Below, in pieces: positions 33,989-45,854 of a stretch of DNA of 64,000 nucleotides (position 1 is the first letter of the stretch; each line of letters begins with the position of its first letter). The DNA is from Myotis daubentonii. Its lineage: Eukaryota; Chordata; Mammalia; Chiroptera; Vespertilionidae. The stretch is from positions 89,293,063 through 89,357,062 of the forward strand of contig NC_081841.1 of the NCBI RefSeq assembly GCF_963259705.1, given 5' to 3'. Position numbers and translations under genes: made by a program. A model generated the notes under the pieces. That model saw only the letters and a program-made list of their open reading frames with translations, ran no database searches and was not told the origin of the DNA.

Positions 33989-34729
33989 TGTATTTTTGTC
34001 TTGATAGACTTTAGTTTCATGAGAGAAGTAAGCCTGCTCATTTGGGATACTGATGAATTCCTTAAGCTTAGAAAAAGTCTAATACATAGACTTTATTCAA
34101 TACATATTTGTTAAATAAATGAATATAAATTTATTAGATATGATCAGGCTTACAAAATTTTGTTAAAACTTATAGGACAAATCTCTAAGAAGTACAGTCA
34201 AGAACTACACACACACACACACACACACACCGCATAAAGCAGACTATACTAAATGTCACACTGATACCATAAATAACTTGTATGATAATTAAAACAGTCA
34301 CTTTGACTCTTATATCATGGAATGTGTGGGTATTGCTATGTAGCTTTGAAGTTTAAGTAAAGTCACAAAGTAAGAAATATGTGAAGAGTACCTCAGAATT
34401 TCATGGCAACCTACAGTTATGCTGACCAGCCGTGGGTACTGGAGGTGAGAAGGATGAGCAGAGTTGATGTAGGGAAGCTGAGCCTGTCTGGAGCCTATAA
34501 GGTGAGTAGAAGTTATGATAAATGATGGAAGTATTTGGAAGGCTAACCAGGTGCACCCCAAGAATAACTAAAAGGTTTTAGATAAATAAACCAACTTTTT
34601 TTTCAGAGATGTAGAACAATGATGGTAGGTAAATATTAAATAAGAGACTATTGATAATAAGAGACTGGATGTGATTCATGGTCAGCACTTTGTGAAGAGA
34701 AGGTGGAAAGAAGGGAAGGGAGGATAGGA
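33989..34729. other. No recognised gene; (CA)n at 34207-34231
   Basis: Unique-looking sequence; a LINE-tail-like 'atacatatttgttaaataaatgaata' occurs near 34097-34125. Confidence 0.4.
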
Positions 34730-34730
34730 G

Positions 34731-34799
34731 GGAGGAAGGAAGGAAGGAAGGAAGGAAGGAAGGAAGGAAGGAAGGAAGGAAGGAAGGAAGGAAGGAAAA
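34731..34799. repeat. (GGAA)n microsatellite
   Basis: About 15 perfect GGAA units directly followed by the duplicated segment at 34802. Confidence 0.97.
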
Positions 34800-34801
34800 A
34801 A

Positions 34802-34893
34802 AACATCTAATGAATTTACACATCAGCTGATCTTAAAGTAGAACTGATTACATATTGACTGCTAAACAAATGTTTATTAATAGAATTAAAAAA
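34802..34893 (+). repeat. Local duplication, copy 2
   Basis: AACATCTAATGAATTTACAC...TAGAATTAAAAAA, copy of 32713-32803, starting exactly at the end of the (GGAA)n array. Confidence 0.9.
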
Positions 34894-35009
34894 GAATTCT
34901 ATATTTTAATAGAAGGAAAGAAAATAGGGAAGGAAGGAAGACAGGGAAAGAGGGAGTGAGGGAGGGAGGCAGGTTGAGGAGAGGTGGAATAAGGGAAGAA
35001 ATGAACTAT

Positions 35010-35142
35010 TTAGGAAACATTTATTCTACACCCAACACTGTGTATACAATGTTGTCACATACATTTTTACTTAGTCCTTACGACAACCTTCCACTTTTAG
35101 ATAAGAAAATTAATGCTCAAACGAGTTAAGTAAACCTTAACC
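35010..35142 (-). repeat. MIR SINE
   Basis: 'ttattctacacccaacactgtgtatacaatg', 'tttacttagtccttacgacaaccttccacttttagataagaaaattaatgctcaaacgagttaag' in reverse MIR order. Confidence 0.75.
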
Positions 35143-35840
35143 TAGGATACATTGTGAAATTCAAAGAAAGAGATAAAGAGATAGAGAGAAGAAGGAGAAA
35201 GGGAGAGATGTTTTCAGGACACAAAGGGCAAAGTTTCACTTATCTAAAAGTGCCACATCCATGCTTCATTCTCAAGTTAACTAAGATATTACTTGAAACT
35301 TCTCTCCACCACTCATACCATCCTTCAGCTACATTTAATAAGTTACACAATCTTGAGACATCCCTTTAGAAGGTACAACCTCAGAGTCTGTCTGTGTCAG
35401 CCGCAGTCTTTCACTAGCTCATTAGACAATGCTGAGATAATTCCTTGGCTACCACCTCCCTCCTCAACCAAATGCTACTTACCAAGATGCCCAAGAAATA
35501 CAAGGAGGAAGCAGAAAGACTGTGAGACTCCTCATTTACAAGATGTTCTTGGAAGATCTGTATAAATCCCAACATTATGTCAAAATTCTTTTAACAATTT
35601 GTTTTTAAAAGTAAACAGCAGAAGTATGTTCATTGTGCAAATTTAGCAGATAAGACTTTTTTTGTAAAAACAAAGTGAACATTTTATTGCTACTATATTG
35701 GTATCATACATTTCCATAAATTCACAGACATAAATTTATGGTCATAGACATTTGTCTGGAAGTGCCCTTTCCACCCCTGCCTTCAAACTTCTCTTCTTCC
35801 ACGGATTTCCCAGAGTTAAGCATTTCCCTCGTCAGCCTCC
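35143..35840. other. No recognised feature
   Basis: Purine-rich start (35160-35205) then unique-looking sequence. No exon identified. Confidence 0.4.
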
Positions 35841-35998
35841 AGAAAACTTTAGATTCCCACCATCATAATATTTAAAGCATATTCTGTATCTATGTGTTGA
35901 TGAATTTTCTATCTAGATCACAAATTTTTTCAGTCAGGATTCAAGTCCTTTAACATATAGAAAATGCTTAATAAATGTCAGTTAAATGACTAGATTAA
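35841..35998 (+). repeat. L2/MIR-like 3' end relic
   Basis: 'tcaggattcaagtcctttaaca...aaaatgcttaataaatgtcagttaaatgac' is a typical LINE2/MIR tail motif. Confidence 0.45.
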
Positions 35999-36010
35999 CT
36001 CCATAATTAT

Positions 36011-36278
36011 CTTATTATTTTTTTAAAAGAATGTTCCTTGTAGTTATGACTTTTTAAAAATATATTTTTATATATATTGATTTTTTTTTACAGAGAGGAA
36101 GGGAGAGGGATAGAGAGTTAGAAACATCTATGAGAGAGAAACATCAATCAGCTGCCTCCTGCACACCCCCCACTGGGGATGCACCCGCAACCAAGGTACA
36201 TGCCCTTGACCAGAATCGGACCTGGGACCCTTCAGTCCACAAGCCGACGCTCCATCCACTGAGCCAAGCCGGTCAGGG
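36011..36278 (-). repeat. VES SINE with 3' extension
   Basis: Minus-strand VES (head complement ends GAGCCAAGCCGGTCAGGG at 36278). The direct repeat CTCCATAATTAT lies at 35999-36010 and 36279-36290. Between the VES A-rich tail (about 36056-36088) and the left repeat are about 45 extra bases (36011-36055) containing, on minus, GTCATAACTACAAGGAACAT then TCTTTT and an A-rich run. The extra bases therefore belong to the inserted unit. Confidence 0.88.
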
Positions 36279-36290
36279 CTCCATAATTAT

Positions 36291-37430
36291 TTTACTTGGT
36301 AGAAAAGAGTAATGGATTCCATAAAGATCAGGAAGTAGAGGTAGTGAAATTGAATTTTTAAACTGGCTATGTTAGTACTAAATAGGAGAGCTTTCAGTTA
36401 GCACAAGCACACAACAAAAATGTGAGAGTTTTGGTGACAATAATAATACCTAACAAATAGTTGATAAGCAGGTTTTAAAATGATAACATTTTTAAAAAGA
36501 ACTCAATGATATTATTAATGTATTATTTTAAACTATTTTTATTATGTTAATAATGCATATATTAATTTATGTAATAGTATGTAATATAATAATTTATAAT
36601 TGATATGTTAAATATACTACAAATATGTTCATAGTATTATTATTCTCATTTTATAGATGGGGAAACTGAAGTACAGAGAAGTGAAATAGTTTTCCACACA
36701 CCCCAGCACAGCTAGAACATGGTGTGAACTGCCCTGAGAAAGTGGGCAAGTGGACAGGCTCTGAGGTTAACTCATGCAGACCTTACCCTCTTCCGTCAGG
36801 GACCAGCAAGTGGGAAATGGCCTTCAAGTGCCTGAATAATACCTCTTCTGAAAACAGAGAGCAGTAGTCCCGTGAATCAAAAATTTTCTCTGCATATGAA
36901 CCAGCAGAGTTCTTTAGTAGTTGCTGTTCTTTACTTGCAGGTTTAAAAACCATAATGCTGGCTAGAGGCTATACTTCATGCAGGTATCTTGAATACCAAG
37001 CCTCTGCGGTCCATCCAGGGGTGGGGTCTGGGAAATGCAGTGCTGAGGGAGAGGCGAACAATACCTGTGCTCACCCCAGCAGTCTGACCACAGCCTACTC
37101 ATTACTTCAAGCCTGCCAGCCCATACTCCTGGGAAGCCTTGGACCTGACCCTGTTTGTTCCTACCTTGATATTGAAATGAAGGGTTGAAAGTGAATATCT
37201 TTATATAATTGCATCTCTGGTATAGAACAGTATTCTATCATTCATTCATTTATTCATTTCGTGTTCTATGTCCATACAATTGGGAAAGAACATTCATTGG
37301 TGATTAAGAACATTAATACACTCATGTTCTCTGCCCATTCAGTTGATTAAAGTCGTCCATTCATTGTTGATTAAGAGCATTTATTCGTTTTGGTAAAGAA
37401 CATTTATCACTTAGCATTTTGCATCTATAC
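36291..37430. other. No recognised gene; possible MIR piece
   Basis: Unique-looking; 36630-36725 shows a reverse MIR core ('ctcattttatagatggggaaactgaagtacagagaagtg', 'cagcacagctagaac'). 37220-37400 holds imprecise repeats of 'cattcattg(g/t)tgattaag(a/g)(a/g)cat'. Confidence 0.5.
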
Positions 37431-37700
37431 AGTTGCTTAAAAGCACAGGCTCTACTATGAGACAGTTTCTAATTTTGTCTTTACTATTCTCTAGTTATCT
37501 TACCTTGAACAAATTTCTTTCTGTCTCTAAAACTCAGTATCTCACTGTAAAACCAAGGAAAATAATACCTTTTCATAAGATGGTATAACAACTAAAAGAG
37601 ATGATGCAAGTAAATTCTTAATGCTATCTGGAACCTGTTTAGTGTTCAATATAGTATGCCTATGAATATTAATTATCACCCACTTTTGCAGTAAGGGTAA
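37430..37700 (+). repeat. MIR SINE
   Basis: 'aaaagcacaggctctactatgagaca', 'ttatcttaccttgaacaaatttctttctgtctctaaaactcagtatctcactgtaaaaccaaggaaaataatacc', with a degenerate tail. Confidence 0.75.
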
Positions 37701-39114
37701 CAACAGTAAAGCCACTCTATTAGACATTAAATGAAAGATAAATTGAAATTCAGTCCCTGACCAAAAGGATCCTATAGTATAGTGCTGCTAGAATCCTAGT
37801 GATTTTCAAGGCTGGTAAAAATTGGATGGGAGATTATCTAATTAGAGACCTTAAATGCTAACCCAGCTTGAAAGTATTTGACAACAAAATACAAGATTGC
37901 AGATAAATAAAAATAAAATATTTTGACATATGAAGAGATAAACATGCTCATAGTGACATTTAAAATGTTAATAAAAACTTTAAAATATTTGTTGATATAG
38001 GTAAAATGGAGTGGTAAAAACACAAAATATATTGTATATTAGATATTATAACTCACTTGATTATGAAAAAACACATTCTTCATTAAAAATAAGTCATGTG
38101 CATTATCTGTCCACTTATGTGCAATGTCATTTAAGACATTCCATCATTCTTTGCTTGAGCACTCTTCTGTAATCTGATGAGGTGTCCAGGGAAGAGACAA
38201 TGATAGCCAAGGCATTAAAATGTAATCAAGATATGCAAATTCATATCTGAATGTGATTTGCTGGGAAAAGAAATTAATCTAGGCATGGTCAAATAAACAA
38301 TGTGTAATATGGATAATTAATCACCAAATTAGCAGCTGCAGTCCCTTGAGGAAATTATGCAAATCGAAAAGGCCCCATCCACTTACACAATTAGACCACT
38401 TAATGGCAAGCTCTCAACAAAATAACCCTGGGGAACATCACAAAACAAATAGTTCAATCACCTCAGTGTCCCAAACTCCACTGGAATATTTAATATTATT
38501 TACAATTGTTTCTTCCCTTGAACTTATTTGGAAGGACCCCATCATATTTTAACAGAAAATATTCTAAGATTCCAAACTATGGATGACTCATTAAAGTTTA
38601 TTTTTTCTCTCTCAATTAAATATCTTATTAATGAAAACTGAAATCATGCAAATGATAAGGCTTCATGAATAAGGAAAGGCCAATTATATATTTCCTCTCA
38701 GTAACAACAAAATCAAAATAATATTGATGCACCACGACAATGTGTGCTCTCTGTGGCCTGATGTCACCCATTTATTATATCAGCAGAAAAGAAAGGGTCA
38801 CAGTAAGAGTGTTTTGTTTCCACAAATGTTAGAGAGTGTGGTTCCGTGCCTGCCTCTCAAGTGTGTAGCAAGTATTCCTGCCTTTGTTCCCTCTACTCCA
38901 CCTACCTGAAAGTAGATGACAGTTACTCCTACAGAACCCTTTGAGATTAGGCCATGAGACTACCGCTATATCCCCCCAAAATGTCTTCACCCCCAGAAAA
39001 TGGTTTATTAGACACCTTGTTATTATAATTTTGCTGTTGAAAAGACTAATTGCAGACAATAAATTGTATTAGAACTGTGTTTACTGATGATGTAGTTGTA
39101 CCTATATTTATAGA
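37701..39114. promoter_or_regulatory. Repeat-free block with octamer cluster, candidate enhancer
   Basis: No repeat or exon seen. Between 38233 and 38653 there are three exact POU octamers ATGCAAAT (38233-38240, 38357-38364, 38646-38653) amid ATTAATCACC, TAATTA-like homeodomain words and a CAGCTG E-box (38334-38339). Such clusters are typical of developmental enhancers. Conservation could not be tested, so the function is inference. Confidence 0.35.
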
Positions 39115-40248
39115 CTAGTCCCTGTGCACGGATTCATGCACATTGAAAGGAAATTAATTAGAAAAAATATTTTAATATCCTATTTGCCCTTTATAATAGA
39201 AGATACAGAGATGAAAGAAATTAGTAAAATGTATATTAAAATAATATATAAATTGATTAATATATAAAAAATAACAACATGATATAACAACAAAGACATG
39301 ACATAAAAATAACAAAAACATGATATAAAAACAACATTGACAAAAACAATGACTTATAAATTGATTAAACTTATTCTAATAACTCCCTGTATACCACATT
39401 ATGAGTAAAAACACTTTCAGTGTGCTTGACTAATTTCCCTTGTAATGAAGTATTTACAGCTTTAACTTTAACGTCACACACTCTTCAAACTGGAGAGAAA
39501 GCAACATATAACTGACCATGTCCAAAAATGGGTTCAGGTAGGAATATTCCTACTCTGTCTAGAATTTGTTCTTGTGATTTATTAATAGTCATTGCAAATG
39601 CTGGCATCACGGGAAACTGTCTTCAAATGAATTTAAATAGGAGGCCACTGTCAGATGGGGAAAAATCAATTCTTAGAATCCGAACAACCTCTCCTTCCAC
39701 AGATCCTGTTAATACTTCAACTTTGATTATGTTAGGTTATAATCTTTTTATAATAAATCTAGTACCATTACAAAGACCCTATTTACTATACAGATTTCTC
39801 AGTAGCATGATGATTGCACCTACTTTCAATTTTGATTTATGACATGGCATTCCTGAAGGAATAATACTATTAAGAAATTCAATGGGAAAATTTTTCTTTT
39901 CGGCATCATCCGTTGAATTGATGGAATCATCACACAAATGGGTGTGAAAATCTCCATCGAGTATATCCAAAATTTCTTCATTTAATTCATTAACATTCTA
40001 ATTTTTTGGACAAAGCATCGCAAGCTTAGATATATTTTTAATATTATCTATAGATATACTATTTCCAAAGGTAGCTTCAATAATAGATCCATTATAAATC
40101 ATTTCACAGGGGATTTCAATAATATCCATTTCTAAATGAAAAATGCTATCAATTTTTCCATCTCCATGTTTTACTAACCATTCGCTGTAAGCAGAATCCT
40201 CTGATCTCATATTTGTTTTAAGAGACAACTGTCTGAAACATCCCCAAA

Positions 40249-40263
40249 CACTACAGTACTTTA
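40249..40263. repeat. L1 target-site duplication (left copy)
   Basis: CACTACAGTACTTTA here and at 45965-45979, exact 15 bp, both within helicase coding text. Confidence 0.97.
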
Positions 40264-40586
40264 TTTTTTTTTCTTTGTTTTTTTTTTTGTTTTTTGTTTT
40301 TTTTATTTTTTTATTTTTTTTTTTATTGCTTAAAGTATTACAAAGGGTATTACATATGTATCCATTTTATCCCCCCGCCCTAGACAGTCCCCTAGCCTCC
40401 CCTATCACCCAGTGTCTTATGTCCATTGGTTATGCTTATATGCATGCATACAAGTCCTTTAGTTGATCTCTTACCCCCCTACCTCCTGCCCCCCAACCCT
40501 CCCCGGCCTTCCCGCTGCAGTTTGACAATCTGTTTGAGGCAGCTCTGCCTCTGTATCTATTATTGTTCAAAAGTTTATAATGGTCT

Positions 40587-43500
40587 CTATTGTCCATGAA
40601 TGAGTGAGATCATGTGGTATTTTTCCTTTATTGACTGGCTTATTTCACTTAGCATAATGCTCTCCAGTTCCATCCATGACGTTGCAAATGGTAAGAGTTC
40701 CTTCCTTTTTAGAGCAGCATAGTATTCCATCGTGTAGATGTACCACAGTTTTCTAATCCATTCATCTACTGATGGGCACTTAGGCTGTTTCCAGATCTTA
40801 GCTATGGTGAATTGTGCTGCTATGAACATAGGGGTGCATATATCCTTTCTGATTGGTGTTTCTGGTTTCTTGGGATATATTCCTAGAAGTGGGATCACAG
40901 GGTCAAATGGGAGTTCCATTTTCAGTTTTTTAAGGAAACTCCATACTGTCTTCCATAGTGGCTGCACCAGTCTGCATTCCCACCAGCAGTGTACAAGTGT
41001 TCCTTTTTCTCCACATCCTCTCCAGCACTTGTCGTTTGTTGATTTGTTGATGATAGCCAGTCTGACAGGTGTGAGATGGTACCTCATTGCTGTTTTGATT
41101 TGCATCTCTTGGATGATTAGTGACTTTGAGCATGTTTTCATATGTCTCTTGGCTTTCTGAATGTCCTCTTTTGAAAGGTGTCTATTTAGGTCCTTTGCCC
41201 ATTTTTTGATTGGATTGTTTATCTTCCTTTTGTTAAGTTGTATGAGTTCCCTATAAATTTTGGAGATTAGGCCCTTATCAGATATGTCATTGGCAAATAT
41301 GTTTTCCCACACAGTGGGTTTTCTCGTTGTTTTGTTGATGGTTTCTTTTGCTGTGCAGAAGCTTTTTATTTTGATGTAGTCCCATTTGTTCATCTTTTCT
41401 TTAGTTTCAAGTGCCCTAGGAGCTGTATCAGTGAAGAAATTGCTTCGGCATATGTCTGAGATTTTCTTGCCTTTGGATTCTTCTAGAATTTTTATGGTAT
41501 CCTGTCGTACATTTAAGTCCTTTATCCATTTTGAGTTTATTTTTGTGTATAGTGTAAGTTGGTGGTCTAGTTTCATTTTCTTGCATATATCTGTCCAATT
41601 TTCCCAACACCATTTATTGAAGAGACTATCTTGGCTCCATTGTATGTTCTTGCCTCCTTTGTCAAATATTAATTGAGCATATTGGTTCGGGCCGATTTCT
41701 GGGCTCTCTATTCTATTCCATTGATCTATATGCCTATTCTTGTGCCAGTACCAGGCAGTTTTGAGAACAGTGGCTTTGTAATACAACTTGATATCTGGTA
41801 TTGAGATCCCACCTACTTTGTTCTTTTTCAGGATTGCTGCAGCTATTCGGGGTCTTCTTTTATTCCAGATGAATTTTTGGAGAGTTCGTTCTAGATCTCT
41901 GAAGTATGCTGTTGGTACTTTAATGGGAAGTGCGTTGAATTTATAGATTGCTTTGGGTAGTATGGACATTTTAATGATGTTGATTCTACCAATCCATGAA
42001 CACGGTATGTTCTTCCATCTGTTTATGTCTTCCTCTATGTCTTTTTTCAACGTCCTGTAGTTTTCTGAGTAGAGGTCTTTTACCTCTTTAGTTAAGTTTA
42101 TCCCTAGGTAGCTTAATTTTTTTGGTGCGATGGTAAATGGGATTGTTTTTATAATCTCTCTTTCTGAAAGTTCACTATTGGTGTATAGAAATGCCTCAGA
42201 TTTCTTGGGGTTAATTTTGTATCCTGCTACATTGCCAAATTCATGTATTAAGTCTAGTAGCTTTTTGATGGAATCTCTAGGGTTTTGTATGTATAATATC
42301 ATGTCGTCTGCAAATAAGGACAGTTTTACTTCCTCTTTTCCAATTTGGATGCCTTTTATTTCTTCCTCTTGCCGAATTGCAATGGCTAACACTTCCAGTA
42401 CTATGTTGAACAGGAGTGGTGAGAGGGGGCATCCCTGTCTTGTTCCTGTTCTTAGGGGAAATGGTGTTAGTTTTTGTCCGTTGAGTATGATGTTGGCTGT
42501 GGGCCTGTCATATATGGCTTTTATTATGTTGAGGTATGATCCTTCTACTCCCACCTTGCTGAGAGTTTTTATCAAAAATGGGTGTTGAATTTTGTCAAAT
42601 GCTTTTTCTGCATCAATTGATATGACCATGTGGTTTTTATCTTTCAATTTGTTTATGTGATGTATCACGTTTATTGATTTGCGGATATTGTACCATCCTT
42701 GCATCCCTGGGATAAATCCTACTTGGTCATGGTGTATGATCTTTCTGATGTACTGCTGGATCCGATTTGCTAAGATTTTGTTGAGGATTTTGGCATCTAT
42801 GTTCATGAGGGATATTGGCCTGTAATTCTCTTTCATTGTGTTGTCTTTACCTGGTTTTGGTATTAGGGTGATGCTGGCTTCATAGAATGAGCTTGGAAGT
42901 GTTCCTTCCTCTTGAATCTTTTGTAGTAGTCTGAGGAGGATAGGTTTTAGTTCTTCCTTGAATGTTTGGTAAAACTCCCCTGTGAAGCCGTCTGGTCCTG
43001 GGCTTTTGTTTGATGGAAGCTTTTTGATGACTGCTTCAATTTCTTCCATAGTTATTGGCCTGTTGAGATTTTTAGATTCTTCCTGATTGAGTTTTGGAAT
43101 GCTGTATTTTTCTAGGAATTTGTCCATTTCCTCCAGGTTGTCTAGTTTGTTGGAGTAAAGCTGTCCATAGTATTTTTTAACAATCATTTGTATTTCTGTG
43201 GGGTCTGTTGTTATTTCGCCTCTATCGTTTCTGATTTTATTTATTTGGGTCCTCTCTCTCTGCTTCTTGGTGAGTCTGGCTAGAGGTTTATCAATCTTGT
43301 TTATCCTTTCAAAGAACCAGCTCTTGGTTTCATTGATTTTCTGTATTGTTTTTTTTGGTCTCTATGTCATTTATTTCTGCTCTAATCTTTATTATCTCCT
43401 TCCTTCTGCTCACTCTGGGGTTTTCTTGTTGCTCTCTTTCTAATTCTTTGAGTTGTAGAGTTAGATGATTTACTACCATTTTCTCTTGTTTTTTGAGATA

Positions 43501-44410
43501 GGCCTGTAGAGCTATAAACTTCCCTCTCAGGACTGCTTTCAATGTGTCCCATAGGTTTTGGATTGTTGTGTTTTCATTGTCATTAGTTTCCAGGATGTTT
43601 TTAATTTCTTCTTTGATCTCATTGGTAACCCAATCAATATTTAATAGCATGCTATTCAGCTTCCAGGTGTTTGAGTATTTTGGGTTGTTTTTATTGTAGT
43701 TTATTTCTAATATTATGCCATCGTGGTCTGCGAAGATGCTTTTTATGATTTCAATCTTCTTGAATTTGGGGATACTTTGCTTGTGACCCAATATGTGGTC
43801 TATTTTTGAATATGTCCCATGAGCACCTGAGAAGAACGTATATTCTCTGGCTTTGGGGTGAAGTGTTCTGAAGATGTCTATTAAGTCCATCTGATCTAGT
43901 GAGTCATTTAGGATTGCTGTATCTTTGCTGGTTGTTTGTCTATAGGACTTATCCAGTGCTGTCAATGGTGTATTAAAGTCCCCTACTATGATTGTATTGT
44001 TGTCGATCTCTCCTTTGATATTTTCCAGGAGTTTTTTTTATGAATTTGGGTGCTCCTACATTGGGTGCATATATGTTTACCAGGGTTATATCTTCTTGTT
44101 GTATTGATCCCTTTAGTATTATGAAGTGGCCTTCCTTATCTCTTGTTAAGGCCTTCACTTTGAGGTCTATTTTGTCCGATATAAGTATTGCTACCCCAGC
44201 TTTCTTTTCCTTTCCATTTGCCTGAAAGATATTTTTCCATCCTTTCACTTTCAGTCTGTGTGAGTCCCTTCTAATGAGGTGGGTTTCTTGTAGACAGCAG
44301 ATGTATGGGTCATGTTTTTTTATCCATTCAGCCGCTTGATGTCTTTTGGTTGGAGCATTTAGTCCGTTTACGTTTAAAGTTATTATTGAAAGGTACTTGT
44401 TTGTAGCCAT
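40587..44410 (-). pseudogene. L1 ORF2 (endonuclease-RT), two +1 homopolymer frameshifts
   Basis: Starts MATNKYLSIITLNVNGLN at 44410. Endonuclease motifs LQETHL and [15 protein letters not shown] are present. At 44032-44039 an A8 run (minus) shifts frame after FIKK; at 43349-43356 a second A8 run shifts frame after ETKK. From about 43340 to the stop at 40587 the frame is open: [32 protein letters not shown], the RT active site [11 protein letters not shown] and the cysteine motif [18 protein letters not shown]. Span 3824 bp; less two bases this is 1274 codons including stop, matching the usual L1 length. Both breaks fit A7 to A8 changes. Confidence 0.95.
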
Positions 44411-44459
44411 TTCTTTTTGTGTGTGTGTGTGGCTGTTTTCTTTCTGAGCTTTTTATTAC

Positions 44460-45458
44460 TTATTTTTGTACCAGTCCCTTTAGCATTCCTTGCATTGCTG
44501 GCTTGGTGGTGACAAACTCCCTTAGTCTTTTTTTGTCTGTGAAGCTTCTTATTTCCCCTTCAAGTTTGAATGATAGCCTTGCTGGATAGAGTATTCTTGG
44601 ATTCAGTCCTTTGCTTTGCATCACTTTGTAAATTTCAGTCCATTCTTTTCTGGCCTGATGTGTTTCTGTTGAGAAGTCATTTGACAATCTAATGGGAGAT
44701 CCCTTGTATGTAACTTTCCGTCTCTCTCTTGCAGCCTGTAAGATTCTCTCTTTGTCCTGAACATTTGCCATGGTGATTATGATGTGTCTTGGTGTGGGTC
44801 TTTTTGGGTTCACCTTGTTTGGGACTCTCTGGGCTTGTGTGACTTTTTTCTTCCCCACCTCAGGAAAGTTTTCTGATATTATTTCTTCGAGTAGGTTTTC
44901 TAATCCTTGTTCATCCTTCTGTTGTTCTGGTACTCCTATTATTCGTATGTTGTTTCGTTTCATGTTGTCCCAAAGCTCCCTTAGGCTCTCCTCCTGTCTT
45001 TTAATTTTTTTCTCCAATTGCAGTACATTTTGAGTGTGTTTTACTTCCTTGTCTTCTAATTCACTTATTCGGTCCTCCGCTTCTCCTAGTCTACTGTTGA
45101 TACTTTCAATGGAGTTTTTCATTGCAGCTATATCACTCTTCATTTCTGCTTGGGTCTTACTTAGGTTGTTGATTTTTTCATCTGTTTCTTCTAGCTTCTT
45201 CCATATGTTATCGATTTTTTCATCTGTTTCTTCTAGCTCCTTCCATATGTTATCGATTTTTTCATCTGTTTCTTCTTGCTTCTTGCAGAGGTTGTCGATT
45301 TTTTCCTCCATCCGGTTTATGCACTCTAGGATCCTTATTCTGAATTCTTTATCTGTCATGTTGCATGCCTCTGCATTACTTAGCTGCTTTTCTGGAGAGT
45401 CCTCCTTCTCTTTCCTTTGGGGGTTTCTTTGTCTACCCATGTTTGATCTCACTGACAT
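44460..45458 (-). CDS. L1 ORF1 protein (ORF1p), intact frame
   Basis: A 332-residue open frame, close to the 338 residues of human ORF1p. First methionine at 45458; a second in-frame start (MGRQRNPQRKEKEDSPEK) may be the true one. Order: a basic N-terminus; a coiled coil (about 45-160) containing a 14-residue unit E-E-T-D-E-K-I-D-N-I-W-K-x-L in three tandem copies; an RRM (NNIRIIGVPEQQKDEQGLENLLEEII); TPRHIIITMANVQDKERIL; and a C-terminal domain (STETHQARKEWTEIYKVM). ORF1p trimerises, binds L1 RNA and forms the cytoplasmic RNP needed for retrotransposition. ORF2 follows after 49 bp. Confidence 0.95.
   Translation of the reverse strand: MSVRSNMGRQRNPQRKEKEDSPEKQLSNAEACNMTDKEFRIRILECINRMEEKIDNLCKKQEETDEKIDNIWKELEETDEKIDNIWKKLEETDEKINNLSKTQAEMKSDIAAMKNSIESINSRLGEAEDRISELEDKEVKHTQNVLQLEKKIKRQEESLRELWDNMKRNNIRIIGVPEQQKDEQGLENLLEEIISENFPEVGKKKVTQAQRVPNKVNPKRPTPRHIIITMANVQDKERILQAARERRKVTYKGSPIRLSNDFSTETHQARKEWTEIYKVMQSKGLNPRILYPARLSFKLEGEIRSFTDKKRLREFVTTKPAMQGMLKGLVQK
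45171..45300 (-). repeat. 42-bp tandem repeat in the L1 ORF1 coiled coil
   Basis: Plus-strand unit TTTTTTCATCTGTTTCTTCT followed by AGC(T/C)TCTTCCATATGTTATCGA is repeated about three times. 42 bp is 14 codons, two heptads, so the frame and coiled-coil register are kept. Confidence 0.93.
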
Positions 45459-45854
45459 ATCTAGACGTTGAGTTGTTCAGTGGTTGCTCCCTTGGTGGCA
45501 GTGACTCCTTGGTCTGTGGTTGCTTTTCGGGCGGTTGCGGTAGCAGCTGCTCTTCAGTTGTCAGCAGCTCCTCTGGTGGGTGCTGTTCACAGCTGTGGTG
45601 GCTCTTCCGGCTGGTGGGGCGAGGTTTCACGTACAGCTGCTGTTCCTCAGCAGAGGATGAGGTGCTCAGGAGGTTGCTGTTGCTTGGATCTGCTTTCCAG
45701 GGGAGTTCTGCTCTTCCCGGCTGCAAACCCTCTCACCAGCTGAGCAATTTCGCCAATTCGGTGTGAGTGTTACTAGCTTCAGCTGCTCGCTCCATTTGCT
45801 CCGGGACACGACCTGGGACACGTCTGCCTATATCGCCGCCATCTTGGTTCCCCC
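45459..45854 (-). promoter_or_regulatory. L1 5' UTR / internal promoter
   Basis: GC-richer region upstream of ORF1 that starts, on minus, GGGGGAACCAAGATGGCGGC. The AAGATGGCGGC word contains a YY1-type site (CCAAGATGGCGG), which in other mammalian L1s positions transcription start near +1. No TATA box. Confidence 0.8.

Noticed and set aside
40738..43443. Plus-strand open frames of 96-152 codons opposite the L1
   Set aside because: They are antisense shadows of L1 ORF2.
45433..45726. 97-codon minus-strand frame upstream of L1 ORF1 as an additional L1 protein
   Set aside because: It overlaps the 5' UTR and ORF1 start, has no known counterpart in the family that I can support, and may simply be an open stretch in GC-rich DNA.
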